DNA of 64,000 nt, from positions 7,268,605 to 7,332,604 of the forward strand of contig NZ_PTJS01000001.1 of NCBI RefSeq assembly GCF_002941025.1. Reading direction: 5' to 3'. Below the pieces are notes generated by a model. The model searched no databases, was not told the origin of the DNA, and was given only the letters and a program-made list of their open reading frames with translations. Origin of the DNA: Streptomyces sp. QL37 (GTDB taxonomy: Bacteria; Actinomycetota; Actinomycetes; Streptomycetales; Streptomycetaceae). How positions within the stretch are numbered: the stretch's first letter is position 1; every line of letters starts with the position of its first letter. Position numbers and translations under genes: made by a program. Shown here piece by piece: positions 9,246 through 18,864 of this stretch.

Positions 9246-9845
9246 ATGGCGCTCGCGCAGCCGAACCCAGGGAGTCCCGCCCGCACCGAGGACCACGGGG
9301 GAAGGCCGCCGCAGCAGCGGAACACACCACCGCTGCGCGGCACACTCGCCACCACCGCCTGCATGGAGACCCTCCAGGTGGGCTACCTCCACGCGGTGGC
9401 GGCCGCCGCGGGCTGCTCGCTCTCGCAGCCCTTTCCCGACAACGGCATCGACTGGCACGTGAGCCACGGCGCCCCCGACCACACCGTCGACGACGAAGTG
9501 ACCATCAAGGTGCAGCTCAAATGCACCTACCAGATCCCTCCGCACCCACCCGGTGCCGCCTTCTCCTTCACCCTCGACAACGCCCATCTGGTGAAGCTCG
9601 CGCGCACCCCGGTGTCGGTGCACAAGATCCTGGTCGTGATGCTCGTGCCCCGCAGTCAGGACGACTGGCTGCGGGCCGGACACGACCGGCTGGACCTGCG
9701 GCACTGCTGTTACTGGACGAACCTGGCCGGCCACCCGGTGACGGGCCGGCACCGGACCACCGTGCGGATCCCGACCTCGCGGATCTTCGACGACCGCGCG
9801 CTCTGCGACATCATGGCCCGGGTCGGGGCGGGAGGGAGACCCTGA
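9246..9845 (+). CDS. DUF4365 domain protein, PD-(D/E)xK nuclease-like
   Basis: Protein of 199 aa, ATG preceded by GGAAGGCACGGAG. The N-terminal 35 residues are low-complexity; the DUF4365-like domain covers the rest. NGIDWHV (about 66-72) followed by IKVQLKCT (about 87-94) has the spacing of the GID...QxK active site of Mrr-like PD-(D/E)xK nucleases. Nuclease activity is therefore plausible but inferred. Its stop overlaps the start of the next gene by one base, so the two are probably coupled. No methylase or helicase is adjacent, so classical restriction is unlikely. Confidence 0.75.
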   Translation: MALAQPNPGSPARTEDHGGRPPQQRNTPPLRGTLATTACMETLQVGYLHAVAAAAGCSLSQPFPDNGIDWHVSHGAPDHTVDDEVTIKVQLKCTYQIPPHPPGAAFSFTLDNAHLVKLARTPVSVHKILVVMLVPRSQDDWLRAGHDRLDLRHCCYWTNLAGHPVTGRHRTTVRIPTSRIFDDRALCDIMARVGAGGRP

Positions 9846-11086
9846 TGCACCGGTCGATGGACGAACCCACCGGAGGGACGGCCCCGGCGGGCAGCCGCGC
9901 GCACCCGTACGCCGACGGTCCCGACCCCGGAGGGGCCCCCGACCCCGCACGCGTCGACCCCGCCGTCCTCGGAGCCCTGCTGCGGCGCCACGGCTGGCAC
10001 CGGAGCGGAGGTGCGCGCGGACGCTACAGCCGCTGGGTCCCGCCCGGCCCCGCCACGTCCGGCACCAGCCTGCTCGTGCCGGACAGCACCGCCTTCCCCG
10101 ACGGCGAGGAACTGCTCGCCGAGGCCCTCACCGCGCTCACCCGGAGCGCATCCCCCTCCGCCCGCGACATCCTGGTCGCCCTGACCGTCCCCAGCGACGA
10201 GATCCGCTGGTGGCGTGACGTCCCCGAGAGCGCCTCGGGAGCCGCCGACTGGACCGGTACCGACCAGTTGCGCGCGGCTGCCCGGCAGATCCTCCTCGCC
10301 GGATCGCTCGCCGTACGAGGACGGGCCGGCTACCACGGAGCCCGGCACCGGGGGAAAGCGCGGAGGGCCCTGGACGGCACCCTCGTGGGACCCGCCGCCG
10401 ACGGCCGCTGCCTCACCGCGTTCGTCCCCGTCACCGAGGGGCGGGCCGTCGCCGTGCAGCTCTACGCGGCGCTGCACGCGGCCCGGGAGGCCGTCGACTA
10501 CCAGCGGGCCACCGGCGGGATGGAAGCCTTCGACGCCGCGGTCGCCGCCGGAGTCAGCCGGGAACTGACCGACGCGGTCGTCGCCCTCGTCCGGGGAGCG
10601 GAGGGCGCCAGGATCACGCTGGCCTGGGCTCCCGCCGCCGGAACACCCGAAGGGTGCCCCGCGAACCCCGAGCCCGTCGAGTTCTCCCCGGGCGACCTGC
10701 CCGCCCTCCGCATGGCGGGAGCGCGCTACCTCCAGGACGAGCCCGCCGTTCCCGTGCGGATCACCGGGGCCGTCGTGCGGCTGCGCCGCTCCGGGCCGCG
10801 CGGTCCCGGCGTCGTGCGGCTGCGGGTGCTGGCGGGAGCCGAGGTCGCGCACGTACGGATCGAGCTCGACGAGGAGGCCTACCGGATCGCCGGCCATGCC
10901 CACCTGGTCGGACTCCCGCTGCGGGTGGAGGGCAGACTGGAGAACCGCGGCGGCTTCCGCCGGCTGGGCGGCGCCTCCCAGGTCACACCGGTGCAGGTGG
11001 ACGAGGCCGAGCGGGACCGGCTGATGAAGTCGCTCCACGAGAACGTCGACTTCTTCGAGGAGGCGTGCACGGGGGACGAGGAGTAG
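9845..11086 (+). CDS. Uncharacterised protein coupled to the DUF4365 protein
   Basis: Protein of 413 aa with no family I recognise. The ATG overlaps the upstream stop by one base (TGATG) behind GGAGGGAGA. Residues 1-40 are Pro/Gly/Asp-rich. The middle (about 45-280) is a soluble alpha/beta region. Residues about 300-390 read as alternating beta strands ([36 protein letters not shown]), which could be an OB-like barrel. The C-terminal helix is acidic. Tight coupling to a nuclease-like protein suggests a partner or regulator; this is inference only. Confidence 0.7.
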   Translation: MHRSMDEPTGGTAPAGSRAHPYADGPDPGGAPDPARVDPAVLGALLRRHGWHRSGGARGRYSRWVPPGPATSGTSLLVPDSTAFPDGEELLAEALTALTRSASPSARDILVALTVPSDEIRWWRDVPESASGAADWTGTDQLRAAARQILLAGSLAVRGRAGYHGARHRGKARRALDGTLVGPAADGRCLTAFVPVTEGRAVAVQLYAALHAAREAVDYQRATGGMEAFDAAVAAGVSRELTDAVVALVRGAEGARITLAWAPAAGTPEGCPANPEPVEFSPGDLPALRMAGARYLQDEPAVPVRITGAVVRLRRSGPRGPGVVRLRVLAGAEVAHVRIELDEEAYRIAGHAHLVGLPLRVEGRLENRGGFRRLGGASQVTPVQVDEAERDRLMKSLHENVDFFEEACTGDEE

Positions 11087-11187
11087 CCCGCCCGGTATCC
11101 CTTTCGCGTCGAGGCCCCCCGGCTCGGTACGATTCCTCTTGCGCGCGCCAGAGAAAAGCGACGCACCCCCTCAGTCAGGAGAGACCG

Positions 11188-13164
11188 GTGTCAGACGTCC
11201 GTGTGATCATCCAACGCGATTCCGAGCGGGAAGAGCACGTGGTGACGACGGGCACGACGGCCGCCGAGCTCTTCCCCGGGCAGCGCACCGTCGTCGCGGC
11301 CCGGGTCGACGGCGAGCTGCGGGACCTCGCGTACGAGCTCAAGGACGGCGAGGTCGTCGAGCCCGTCGAGATCTCCTCCGAGGACGGCCTGAACATCCTG
11401 CGGCACTCCACCGCGCACGTGATGGCACAGGCCGTGCAGGAGCTCCACCCCGAGGCCAAGCTGGGCATCGGCCCGCCGGTCAAGGACGGCTTCTACTACG
11501 ACTTCGACGTCGAGAAGCCGTTCACGCCCGAGGACCTCAAGGCCATCGAGAAGAAGATGCAGGAGATCCAGAAGCGGGGCCAGAAGTTCTCCCGCCGGGT
11601 GGTGACCGACGAGGCAGCCCGCGAGGAGCTCGCCGACGAGCCGTACAAGCTGGAGCTCATCGGCATCAAGGGTTCCGCGTCGTCCGACGACGGTGCGGAC
11701 GTCGAGGTGGGCGGCGGCGAGCTGACCATCTACGACAACCTGGACGCCAAGACCGGCGAGCTGTGCTGGAAGGACCTCTGCCGGGGTCCGCACCTGCCGA
11801 CCACCCGCTTCATCCCGGCGTTCAAGCTGATGCGGAACGCCGCCGCGTACTGGCGCGGCAGCGAGCGCAACCCGATGCTCCAGCGCATCTACGGCACCGC
11901 CTGGCCCACCAAGGACGAGCTGAAGGCGCACCTGACGTTCCTGGAGGAAGCGGCCAAGCGGGACCACCGCAAGCTCGGCAACGAGCTGGACCTCTTCTCC
12001 TTCCCGGACGAGATCGGCCCCGGTCTCGCGGTCTTCCACCCCAAGGGCGGCGTCATCCGCCGGGCCATGGAGGACTACTCGCGGCGCCGGCACGAGGAGG
12101 AGGGCTACGAGTTCGTCTACTCGCCGCACGCCACCAAGGGCAAGCTCTTCGAGAAGTCGGGGCACCTCGACTGGTACGCCGACGGCATGTACCCGCCCAT
12201 GCAGCTCGACGACGGGGTGGACTACTACCTCAAGCCGATGAACTGCCCGATGCACAACCTGATCTTCGACGCGCGTGGCCGTTCCTACCGTGAACTGCCG
12301 CTCCGCCTCTTCGAGTTCGGCACTGTGTACCGGTACGAGAAGTCGGGTGTCGTCCACGGCCTGACCCGCTCGCGCGGCTTCACGCAGGACGACGCGCACA
12401 TCTACTGCACCCGCGAGCAGATGGCCGAGGAGCTCGACCGGACGCTCACCTTCGTCCTGAACCTGCTCCGCGACTACGGCCTGACCGACTTCTACCTGGA
12501 GCTGTCCACCAAGGACCCCGAGAAGTTCGTCGGCTCGGACGAGGCCTGGGATGAGGCCACCGAGACGCTGCGTCAGGTCGCCGAGAAGCAGGGCCTCCCG
12601 CTGGTCCCGGACCCGGGCGGCGCCGCGTTCTACGGCCCGAAGATCTCGGTGCAGTGCAAGGACGCCATCGGCCGTACCTGGCAGATGTCGACCGTGCAGC
12701 TCGACTTCAACCTGCCGGAGCGCTTCGACCTGGAGTACACCGGCCCGGACGGCACCAAGCAGCGCCCGGTCATGATCCACCGCGCGCTGTTCGGCTCCAT
12801 CGAGCGCTTCTTCGCGGTGCTGCTCGAGCACTACGCGGGCGCGTTCCCGGTCTGGCTGGCCCCGGTCCAGGCGGTCGGCATCCCGATCGGCGACACCCAC
12901 ATCCCGTACCTCCAGGAGTTCGCCGCCGAGGCGCGCAAGAAGGGGCTGCGGGTCGAGGTGGACGCTTCCTCGGACCGGATGCAGAAGAAGATCCGTAACC
13001 ACCAGAAGGCCAAGGTCCCGTTCATGATCATCGTCGGGGACGACGACATGAACGCGGGCACGGTCTCCTTCCGCTACCGCGACGGTTCGCAGGAGAACGG
13101 CATCGCCCGTGACGAGGCGATCGCCAAGCTCGTCGACGTGGTGGAGCGTCGCGTACAGGTGTGA
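11188..13164 (+). CDS. thrS: Threonine--tRNA ligase
   Basis: Class II aminoacyl-tRNA synthetase of 658 aa charging tRNA-Thr. Order: TGS domain (1-66), editing domain with [11 protein letters not shown] near 72-82, catalytic core, and C-terminal anticodon-binding domain from about 550. The zinc-ligand Cys lies in MNCPMH (C353). GTG start with CAGGAGA upstream fits the family N-terminus. It is monocistronic and ends at a 15-bp hairpin. No T-box leader is visible in the 101-bp upstream gap. Confidence 0.98.
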   Translation: MSDVRVIIQRDSEREEHVVTTGTTAAELFPGQRTVVAARVDGELRDLAYELKDGEVVEPVEISSEDGLNILRHSTAHVMAQAVQELHPEAKLGIGPPVKDGFYYDFDVEKPFTPEDLKAIEKKMQEIQKRGQKFSRRVVTDEAAREELADEPYKLELIGIKGSASSDDGADVEVGGGELTIYDNLDAKTGELCWKDLCRGPHLPTTRFIPAFKLMRNAAAYWRGSERNPMLQRIYGTAWPTKDELKAHLTFLEEAAKRDHRKLGNELDLFSFPDEIGPGLAVFHPKGGVIRRAMEDYSRRRHEEEGYEFVYSPHATKGKLFEKSGHLDWYADGMYPPMQLDDGVDYYLKPMNCPMHNLIFDARGRSYRELPLRLFEFGTVYRYEKSGVVHGLTRSRGFTQDDAHIYCTREQMAEELDRTLTFVLNLLRDYGLTDFYLELSTKDPEKFVGSDEAWDEATETLRQVAEKQGLPLVPDPGGAAFYGPKISVQCKDAIGRTWQMSTVQLDFNLPERFDLEYTGPDGTKQRPVMIHRALFGSIERFFAVLLEHYAGAFPVWLAPVQAVGIPIGDTHIPYLQEFAAEARKKGLRVEVDASSDRMQKKIRNHQKAKVPFMIIVGDDDMNAGTVSFRYRDGSQENGIARDEAIAKLVDVVERRVQV

Positions 13165-13178
13165 TCCCCGCCCGGACG

Positions 13179-13215
13179 GAGGCCCCCGGGAAGCTACGCG
13201 CTTCCCGGGGGCCTC
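13179..13215. terminator. Strong bidirectional terminator overlapping the end of the channel gene
   Basis: A 15-bp perfect stem (GAGGCCCCCGGGAAG / CTTCCCGGGGGCCTC) has the 7-nt loop CTACGCG and is followed by TTCTC. The minus-strand stop codon of the channel gene (13194-13196) lies in the loop, and the right arm encodes its last residues. Confidence 0.85.
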
Positions 13216-13871
13216 TTCTCGTCCTCCCGTTGGAACACCTCCACCAGCCACGACGAGAACGACCCCGTCACCGCCCCCAGCAGAGCCAGCCCGCACGCCA
13301 TCAGGAAGGCCGCGATCACCCGGCCGGCCGGCGTCACCGGCACCGCGTCGCCGTAGCCGACCGTCGTGAGCGTCGCGCACGCCCACCACATCGCGTCACC
13401 GAACGTACGGATCGTGGAGCCTGGCGCCCCCTGCTCCTGGTGGTACACCGCGAGCGCCGCGGAGAAGCCCAGGAGCGCCGCGGTGAGGCTCGCGTACGTC
13501 ATCACCCTGGCGTACAGACTCATCCGGGGGCCGTTCCTGCGCTGCTGGACCGCTGTGTAGACCTTGACCATGCGCAGCGGGCGCAGCAGCGGCAGGAGCA
13601 GGACCGCCGTGTCCAGCCAGTGCCGGTGCACGAACCGGATGCCCAGGCCGCTGAGCCGGAGCCGTACGCAGTAGTCCACGACGAAGAGCAGCCAGGTGGC
13701 GGCGACGAACGCGAGGGCGATGTCGCGCCAGGGCTGTGCCCCGACGGGGGCGAGGACGCGGACCGCGTAACCGGTGAGGAAGACCAGCGCCGCGGCGAAG
13801 AGCGGCACCTCGGTGCGCTGCTCCCATTCCTTCAGCCGGTCGGGGTCGGGGGCCGTGGGGCGGTCGCTCAT
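13194..13871 (-). CDS. Potassium channel family protein
   Basis: Protein of 225 aa. Several hydrophobic helices are followed by a basic S4-like stretch (RPLRMVKVY) and a pore module with selectivity filter TTVGYGD (about residues 165-171) between two helices, as in two- and six-helix K+ channels. ATG at 13871; the Shine-Dalgarno is weak. No C-terminal RCK/TrkA domain is present; the protein ends shortly after the last helix. Convergent with thrS. The role in ion homeostasis is inferred from the family. Confidence 0.88.
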   Translation of the reverse strand: MSDRPTAPDPDRLKEWEQRTEVPLFAAALVFLTGYAVRVLAPVGAQPWRDIALAFVAATWLLFVVDYCVRLRLSGLGIRFVHRHWLDTAVLLLPLLRPLRMVKVYTAVQQRRNGPRMSLYARVMTYASLTAALLGFSAALAVYHQEQGAPGSTIRTFGDAMWWACATLTTVGYGDAVPVTPAGRVIAAFLMACGLALLGAVTGSFSSWLVEVFQREDEKRPPGSA

Positions 13872-13937
13872 GGCGTCAGCATCGCGGTGCGCCGGCGGGG
13901 GCGCCCCCGGCGACACGCGCGCCGGGAGTGACGCAAT

Positions 13938-14507
13938 ATGCTGACCGGCATGACGAGTGAGCCGGAACAGCAGATCGGAGTGGGGACGCCCGACGCGTTC
14001 CAGCGCCTGTGGACGCCCCACCGGATGGCCTACATCCAGGGTGAGAGCAAGCCGAGCGGCCCGGGAGCCGGGGACGGCTGTCCGTTCTGCGAGATTCCCT
14101 CGAAGTCCGACGAGGACGGGCTCATCGTCGCCCGGGGCGAGCGGGTCTACGCCGTGCTCAATCTGTATCCGTACAACGGCGGGCACCTGATGGTGGTGCC
14201 GTACCGGCACGTGGCCGACTACACCGAGCTCGACGGCCCCGAGACCGTGGAGCTGGCCGACTTCACCAAGCGGGCCATGGTCGCGCTGCGGGCCGCCTCC
14301 GGGGCGCACGGCTTCAACATCGGGATGAACCAGGGCGCCGAGGCCGGCGCGGGTATCGCGGCGCACCTCCACCAGCATGTGGTGCCCCGCTGGGGCGGGG
14401 ACACCAACTTCATGCCGGTCGTCGGTCACACGAAGGTGCTTCCTCAGCTGCTGGGGGACACCCGGACGATGCTGGCCGGTGTGTGGCCGGCCGCACTGTC
14501 CGCCTGA
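13938..14507 (+). CDS. HIT family protein (Ap4A-phosphorylase/hydrolase type)
   Basis: Protein of 189 aa (185 if the internal ATG at 13950 is used). The histidine triad HLHQHVVPRW lies near residues 143-152, with the family's GGHLMVVPYRH strand upstream. A Cys pair CPFC near 49-52 is a common N-terminal zinc-type element of actinobacterial HIT proteins. These enzymes cleave dinucleoside polyphosphates or nucleotidyl conjugates; the substrate is not defined here. Its stop is inside a 14-bp palindrome (14506-14519) shared with the convergent gene. Confidence 0.88.
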   Translation: MLTGMTSEPEQQIGVGTPDAFQRLWTPHRMAYIQGESKPSGPGAGDGCPFCEIPSKSDEDGLIVARGERVYAVLNLYPYNGGHLMVVPYRHVADYTELDGPETVELADFTKRAMVALRAASGAHGFNIGMNQGAEAGAGIAAHLHQHVVPRWGGDTNFMPVVGHTKVLPQLLGDTRTMLAGVWPAALSA

Positions 14508-14534
14508 GCCGCGCGGCTCCCGTCCCGGGCGGGG

Positions 14535-16205
14535 TCAGGCGTCGTAGACGTCGGCCTTCCTCGGGGCGGGGTCCTGGACCATGCCGCTGAGGATCATGGA
14601 GCGGTTGTCGAAGCGCTCGATGTCGACGCCGTGTTCCTTCAGGACCCGCATCGTCGCGGAGTGCACGACGCGCAGGACCGGGGTGGCCGTCCTCATGGCG
14701 TCGTCCGCCATGAAGCGGTGGCCCCACGGCTTGGCAGCCCAGGCGTGGCGCAGGCCGAACGGCTCGGGCAGGACGATCTTGCCGCCCAGGTAGTCGAGCA
14801 GCGGCGGGTACCAGGTGAAGGGGGCGCGCAGGGCGAGCCTGACGACCTCGCTCGCCTTGATGAGGGGGAGTGTCACCTTCCGGGTCTCCCAGAACCTGAC
14901 CGCCTTCTTGACGGTCTTGGTCGCCGCTTCCGGCTTGGTGAGGAAGAGTCCGTGGACGGGGCCCAGCGCGTGGCCGGTGACCTCGATGCGCAGGGTCTCG
15001 TGGAGCACGGTGACCGTGATCAGCATCGTGATCACGAGCTGGCCGTCCCAGAGGGTGAACTGCACCCCCAGGTAGTGCCGGTTGCCGCTGCCGAACTGCT
15101 GGTGGTTGCAGATGCGCTGTATCTCGTGGGGCTTGATCTGGAAGGTGGCGACGTCCTCGCCCTCGGGGCGGGAGACCGAGTCCGCGTTCTCGCCGACGGG
15201 GGAGACGATCCAGTGCTTGACCGACGGCGTGGGGAAGCCGCCGGTGTTCAGCGGGCCGCGCTCCAGCAGCTTCAGCTGGTCGTGGATCGCCCGCACGACG
15301 TCCCAGCTCCGGAACTGGTGGATCTCCTTGGCGGGGTCCTCCGGGGTGAGTTCCTCGGCGAGCTGCCAGCTGCCCCAGCGCGTCCCCATGCCGAGGATGC
15401 CCTTGGGGCCCGCGTAGAAGACGGCGTTGGACTGCTGCTCGGCGGAGAGCTTCTCCAGGCCTTGGCGCAGCGCCTCGCGGGCGGTCTCGTTGGGGTTCTT
15501 GGGCACGGCCTCGGGGATCTTGGCGCTGACGCCGCTGCCGGAGAGGAGTCCTTCCCAGCGGGCGCGCAGGTCCTTGACGGAGGTTTCCGCGATCCGTTTG
15601 GCGAGCACCCAGCCGATCAGCGGGGCGACGGCGGCGGCCCGCAGATAGAGGGCCAGGAAGCCGGTGAGCGGCATGGTGATCAGGAAGAAGGCTGCGGCGG
15701 CGCCCAGCGCGACGAGCAGGACGCCGCCCAGCGCCTGGAAGAACTTGTCCTTGGACTTGTTGAGGAAGTCGCGGAGCCGGAAGGCCAGGACCCAGAGGAT
15801 CAGGCCGGGCAGGAAGAGGAAACCGAACACCGCGGTGATCAGTGTCAGCTTCGTGTCGCGCGCCTTGCGCAGCCGGGTCGCGGAGAGGCAGTGCTCGACG
15901 ACGGTCCGCGGGTCGGTGCCGAAGGACTGGATGAGCGCGTTGCGGCCGCCGCCGAGCATGCGTTCCTGCACGGCCCGGGAGAAGGCCTCGCCCAGATTCG
16001 GCTTGAAATAGTCGGACTTGAACAGCTTGGACTCGCCCGGTTTCACCTCGGACTTGTGCCACTCGCTGTTGGCCTTCAGGATCTCCGCCACATCGCTGTC
16101 GCGGTACGCGGCGGAGGCGAGGGCGTTGGTCGCCACCGCCTGCCCCCCCGAACCCTGGAGCGGGATCTGCGCTCCGGGAGAGAAATCGAATCCGTCGTTG
16201 GCCAC
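14535..16205 (-). CDS. Uncharacterised membrane protein
   Basis: Protein of 556 aa that I do not recognise beyond being a conserved-looking actinobacterial membrane protein. N-terminal soluble part to about 118, hydrophobic segments about 120-142 and 160-201, then a long soluble C-terminal region. The C-terminus has alternating aromatic strands and ends in an acidic and basic tail. The GTG at 16205 follows a GGGGGC run and is chosen; a GTG four codons upstream (16217) is possible. It lies between the HIT gene (convergent) and the EF-G paralogue (same strand, 156 bp upstream). Confidence 0.7.
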   Translation of the reverse strand: MANDGFDFSPGAQIPLQGSGGQAVATNALASAAYRDSDVAEILKANSEWHKSEVKPGESKLFKSDYFKPNLGEAFSRAVQERMLGGGRNALIQSFGTDPRTVVEHCLSATRLRKARDTKLTLITAVFGFLFLPGLILWVLAFRLRDFLNKSKDKFFQALGGVLLVALGAAAAFFLITMPLTGFLALYLRAAAVAPLIGWVLAKRIAETSVKDLRARWEGLLSGSGVSAKIPEAVPKNPNETAREALRQGLEKLSAEQQSNAVFYAGPKGILGMGTRWGSWQLAEELTPEDPAKEIHQFRSWDVVRAIHDQLKLLERGPLNTGGFPTPSVKHWIVSPVGENADSVSRPEGEDVATFQIKPHEIQRICNHQQFGSGNRHYLGVQFTLWDGQLVITMLITVTVLHETLRIEVTGHALGPVHGLFLTKPEAATKTVKKAVRFWETRKVTLPLIKASEVVRLALRAPFTWYPPLLDYLGGKIVLPEPFGLRHAWAAKPWGHRFMADDAMRTATPVLRVVHSATMRVLKEHGVDIERFDNRSMILSGMVQDPAPRKADVYDA

Positions 16206-16361
16206 TGTCGCCCCCACTCGCCCGCACGGTCTGCTCCTGCGGCTGTTCCCAACTACCGTACGTCGCACACCTTCTGAGCTGGGCCCACAGAGTATCGTCC
16301 GGGCGCGCCGTCCGCCCGCCGATGTGGCCGGGGGCGGGCGGAAGGCGCCAGATCCAGTCAA

Positions 16362-18587
16362 CTAGCTCACGTTTGTGCTGTTTTCCGGCGCTTCGCGGAT
16401 GCGGTCGGCGAGCTGAGGTGGCATCGGTTCGTGCCGGGCGTACGCCCGGTCGAACCGTCCGGTGCCGTGCGTCAGGGAGCGGAGGTCCACGGTGTACCTG
16501 CCGATCTCGATCTCCGGCACCTCCGCCCGCACGAGCGTGCGCTCACCGGTCGCCTGCTCGGTGCCGACGACCCGCCCGCGCCGCCCCGCGAGATCGCTCA
16601 TGACCGCTCCCACGTAGTCGTCCGGGACGAGGACGCCGACCTCCGCGACGGGTTCGAGGAGCTGGATGCGGGTGTCGGCCGCGGCCTCGCGCAGCGCGAG
16701 CGCACCCGCGGTCTGGAAGGCGGCGTCGGAGGAGTCCACCGAGTGCGACTTCCCGTCGAGCAGGGTGACGCGTACGTCGACGAGCGGGTGGCCCGCCGCG
16801 ACACCGCGGGCCGCCTGGGCGCGCACGCCCTTCTCCACGGACGCGATGAACTGCCGCGGCACCGAACCGCCGACCACCTTGTCGACGAACTCGATGCCCG
16901 TCCCCGCCGGCAGCGGCTCGACCTCGATCTCGCAGATGGCGTACTGGCCGTGCCCGCCGGACTGCTTGACGTGCCGGCCTCGCCCCAGGGTCCGGGAGGC
17001 GAACGTCTCGCACAGCGGCACGCGGTGGGGTTCGGCGTCGACCTGCACGCCGTACCTGCTGCGCAGACGCTCCAGCGCGACCTCCGCGTGCGCCTCGCCC
17101 ATGCACCACAGGACGACCTGGTGGGTGTCCTGGTTCTGCTCCAGACGCATGGTCGGATCCTCGGCGACCAGACGCGCCAGCCCCTGGGAGAGCTTGTCCT
17201 CGTCGGCCTTGCCGTGGGCGCGGACCGCCAGCGGGAGCAGCGGGTCGGGCATCGCCCACGGCTCCATCAGCAGCGGTTCACCGCTGCCGGAGAGTGTGTC
17301 CCCGGTCTCCGCCCCGCCGAGCTTGGAGACGGTGGCCAGGTCTCCGGCGATGCAGCTTTCCAGGGGACGCTGCTGCCGGCCGAAGGGCGCGGAGAGGGCT
17401 CCGACGCGTACGTCGGCCTCGTGGCAGGGGCGGGCGCCGCCTCCGGGCTCGTCGAGACCGTGGCCGCACACATGCACGGTGTCGTCGGGGCGCAGGGTCC
17501 CGGAGAAGACGCGGACGAGGGAGACCCGTCCCACGTAGGGGTCGGACGCGGTCTTCACCACCTCGGCGACCAGGGGCGCCGCCGGATCGCAGACCGGGGC
17601 GGGGCGCGGGGCGCCGTCCGGGGTGGTGACGGCGGGCAGGGTGCGCTCACCGGGGGAGGGGAAGCCGCGGGTGATCAGGTCGAGGAGTTCCACGGTGCCG
17701 ATGCCCTGGTGGGCGCCGTCGGCGGCGGGCGCGGCGGTCAGGACGGGATGGAAGGAGCCGCGCGCCACCGCGCGTTCCAGGTCCTCGACGAGCGTCGCGA
17801 CCCCTACCTCCCCGCCCCCGAGATAGTGGTCCATCAGGGTCTCGTCCTCGCTCTCGGCGATGATCCCCTCGATGAGCCGGTTACGGGCCTCCCGGAGCGG
17901 TTCCCGCTGGTCACCGGCGGGCGGAGCCTCCTGTCGTTCCCCCGAGGAGTAGTCGAGGACCCGCTGGGTGAGGAGCCCGGTGAGCCCCGTCAGCGGTGCG
18001 TGTCCGTCAGGGCCCTCGGGCCCCTGCACCGGCAGATAGAGGGGGAGTACGGCGTCGGGGTCGTCGTGCCCGAAGATCCGCCCGCAGATCCGGGTCATCT
18101 CGTCGAACGACGTACGCGCGGTGTCCAGGTGCGTGACGACGATCGCCCGGGGCATCCCGACGGCCGCGCACTCCTCCCAGACCGCGCGCGTGGTGCCTGC
18201 CACGGCGTCGGCCTCCTGGGCCGCCGAGACGACGAAGAGGGCCGCGTCCGCCGCGCGCAGACCGGCCCTGAGCTCCCCGACGAAGTCCGCGTAGCCGGGG
18301 GTGTCCAGCAGATTGATCTTGTAGCCGCCCCATTCGACGGGGACCAGCGAGAGCTGTACGGAACGCCGTCGGCGCTGCTCGATCTCGTCGTGGTCGGAGA
18401 CCGTGGTGCCGTCCTCGACCCGGCCGGCCCGGTTCAGCGCCCCGGCCGTCAGCGCGAGCGCCTCGACCAGAGTGGTCTTGCCCGAGCCGCTGTGGCCGAC
18501 CAGCACCACGTTCCGTACGGAAGCGGGCCGGCCGGCCGTCGCTGCCCTGCCGGCGGCTCCGGTGTGCGTGTGAGTCCTGTCGCCCAT
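16362..18587 (-). CDS. Elongation factor G-like protein EF-G2
   Basis: Translational GTPase paralogue of 741 aa. ATG preceded by GGGAGG. G1 is GHSGSGKTT (31-39) and G3 is DTPGYAD (95-101). G4 reads THLD (152-155) where canonical EF-G has NKxD, which may weaken guanine specificity. Domains II-V follow, with the domain IV/V features of EF-G. Related EF-G2 proteins exist in mycobacteria and Streptomyces beside the essential fusA; their job is unclear and ribosome rescue or stress roles are speculation. It is divergent from the pgsA operon. Confidence 0.85.
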   Translation of the reverse strand: MGDRTHTHTGAAGRAATAGRPASVRNVVLVGHSGSGKTTLVEALALTAGALNRAGRVEDGTTVSDHDEIEQRRRRSVQLSLVPVEWGGYKINLLDTPGYADFVGELRAGLRAADAALFVVSAAQEADAVAGTTRAVWEECAAVGMPRAIVVTHLDTARTSFDEMTRICGRIFGHDDPDAVLPLYLPVQGPEGPDGHAPLTGLTGLLTQRVLDYSSGERQEAPPAGDQREPLREARNRLIEGIIAESEDETLMDHYLGGGEVGVATLVEDLERAVARGSFHPVLTAAPAADGAHQGIGTVELLDLITRGFPSPGERTLPAVTTPDGAPRPAPVCDPAAPLVAEVVKTASDPYVGRVSLVRVFSGTLRPDDTVHVCGHGLDEPGGGARPCHEADVRVGALSAPFGRQQRPLESCIAGDLATVSKLGGAETGDTLSGSGEPLLMEPWAMPDPLLPLAVRAHGKADEDKLSQGLARLVAEDPTMRLEQNQDTHQVVLWCMGEAHAEVALERLRSRYGVQVDAEPHRVPLCETFASRTLGRGRHVKQSGGHGQYAICEIEVEPLPAGTGIEFVDKVVGGSVPRQFIASVEKGVRAQAARGVAAGHPLVDVRVTLLDGKSHSVDSSDAAFQTAGALALREAAADTRIQLLEPVAEVGVLVPDDYVGAVMSDLAGRRGRVVGTEQATGERTLVRAEVPEIEIGRYTVDLRSLTHGTGRFDRAYARHEPMPPQLADRIREAPENSTNVS

Positions 18588-18864
18588 GATGCGTGCCTCC
18601 CGATCGGTCGGCGCAGTGCCGCGAGAGCTGGGGGAGTGGATGCACGGGCGAGGCGGAGCCGCCGCGGCGGCTTCGGCGACGCCCGCGGTCCTTCGAGCTT
18701 TGCACCCGTGCCGGAAGCCGTCCATACGTCGCACACCGCGACGCATGACTTCCGGGACATCCGGCGGGACGGGGTGCCCCGCCGTTGTGCGGCACGGCTC
18801 GTGACTACGATGGGCCAGCCGGTGGCCGAAAGGGCCGCGGCGCCCACCGAACCTCGGGAAGGCC

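Noticed and set aside
11087..11187. T-box leader before thrS
   Set aside because: The gap is 101 bp and has no T-box consensus or terminator/antiterminator pair; TACGAT at 11128 is at best a -10 box.
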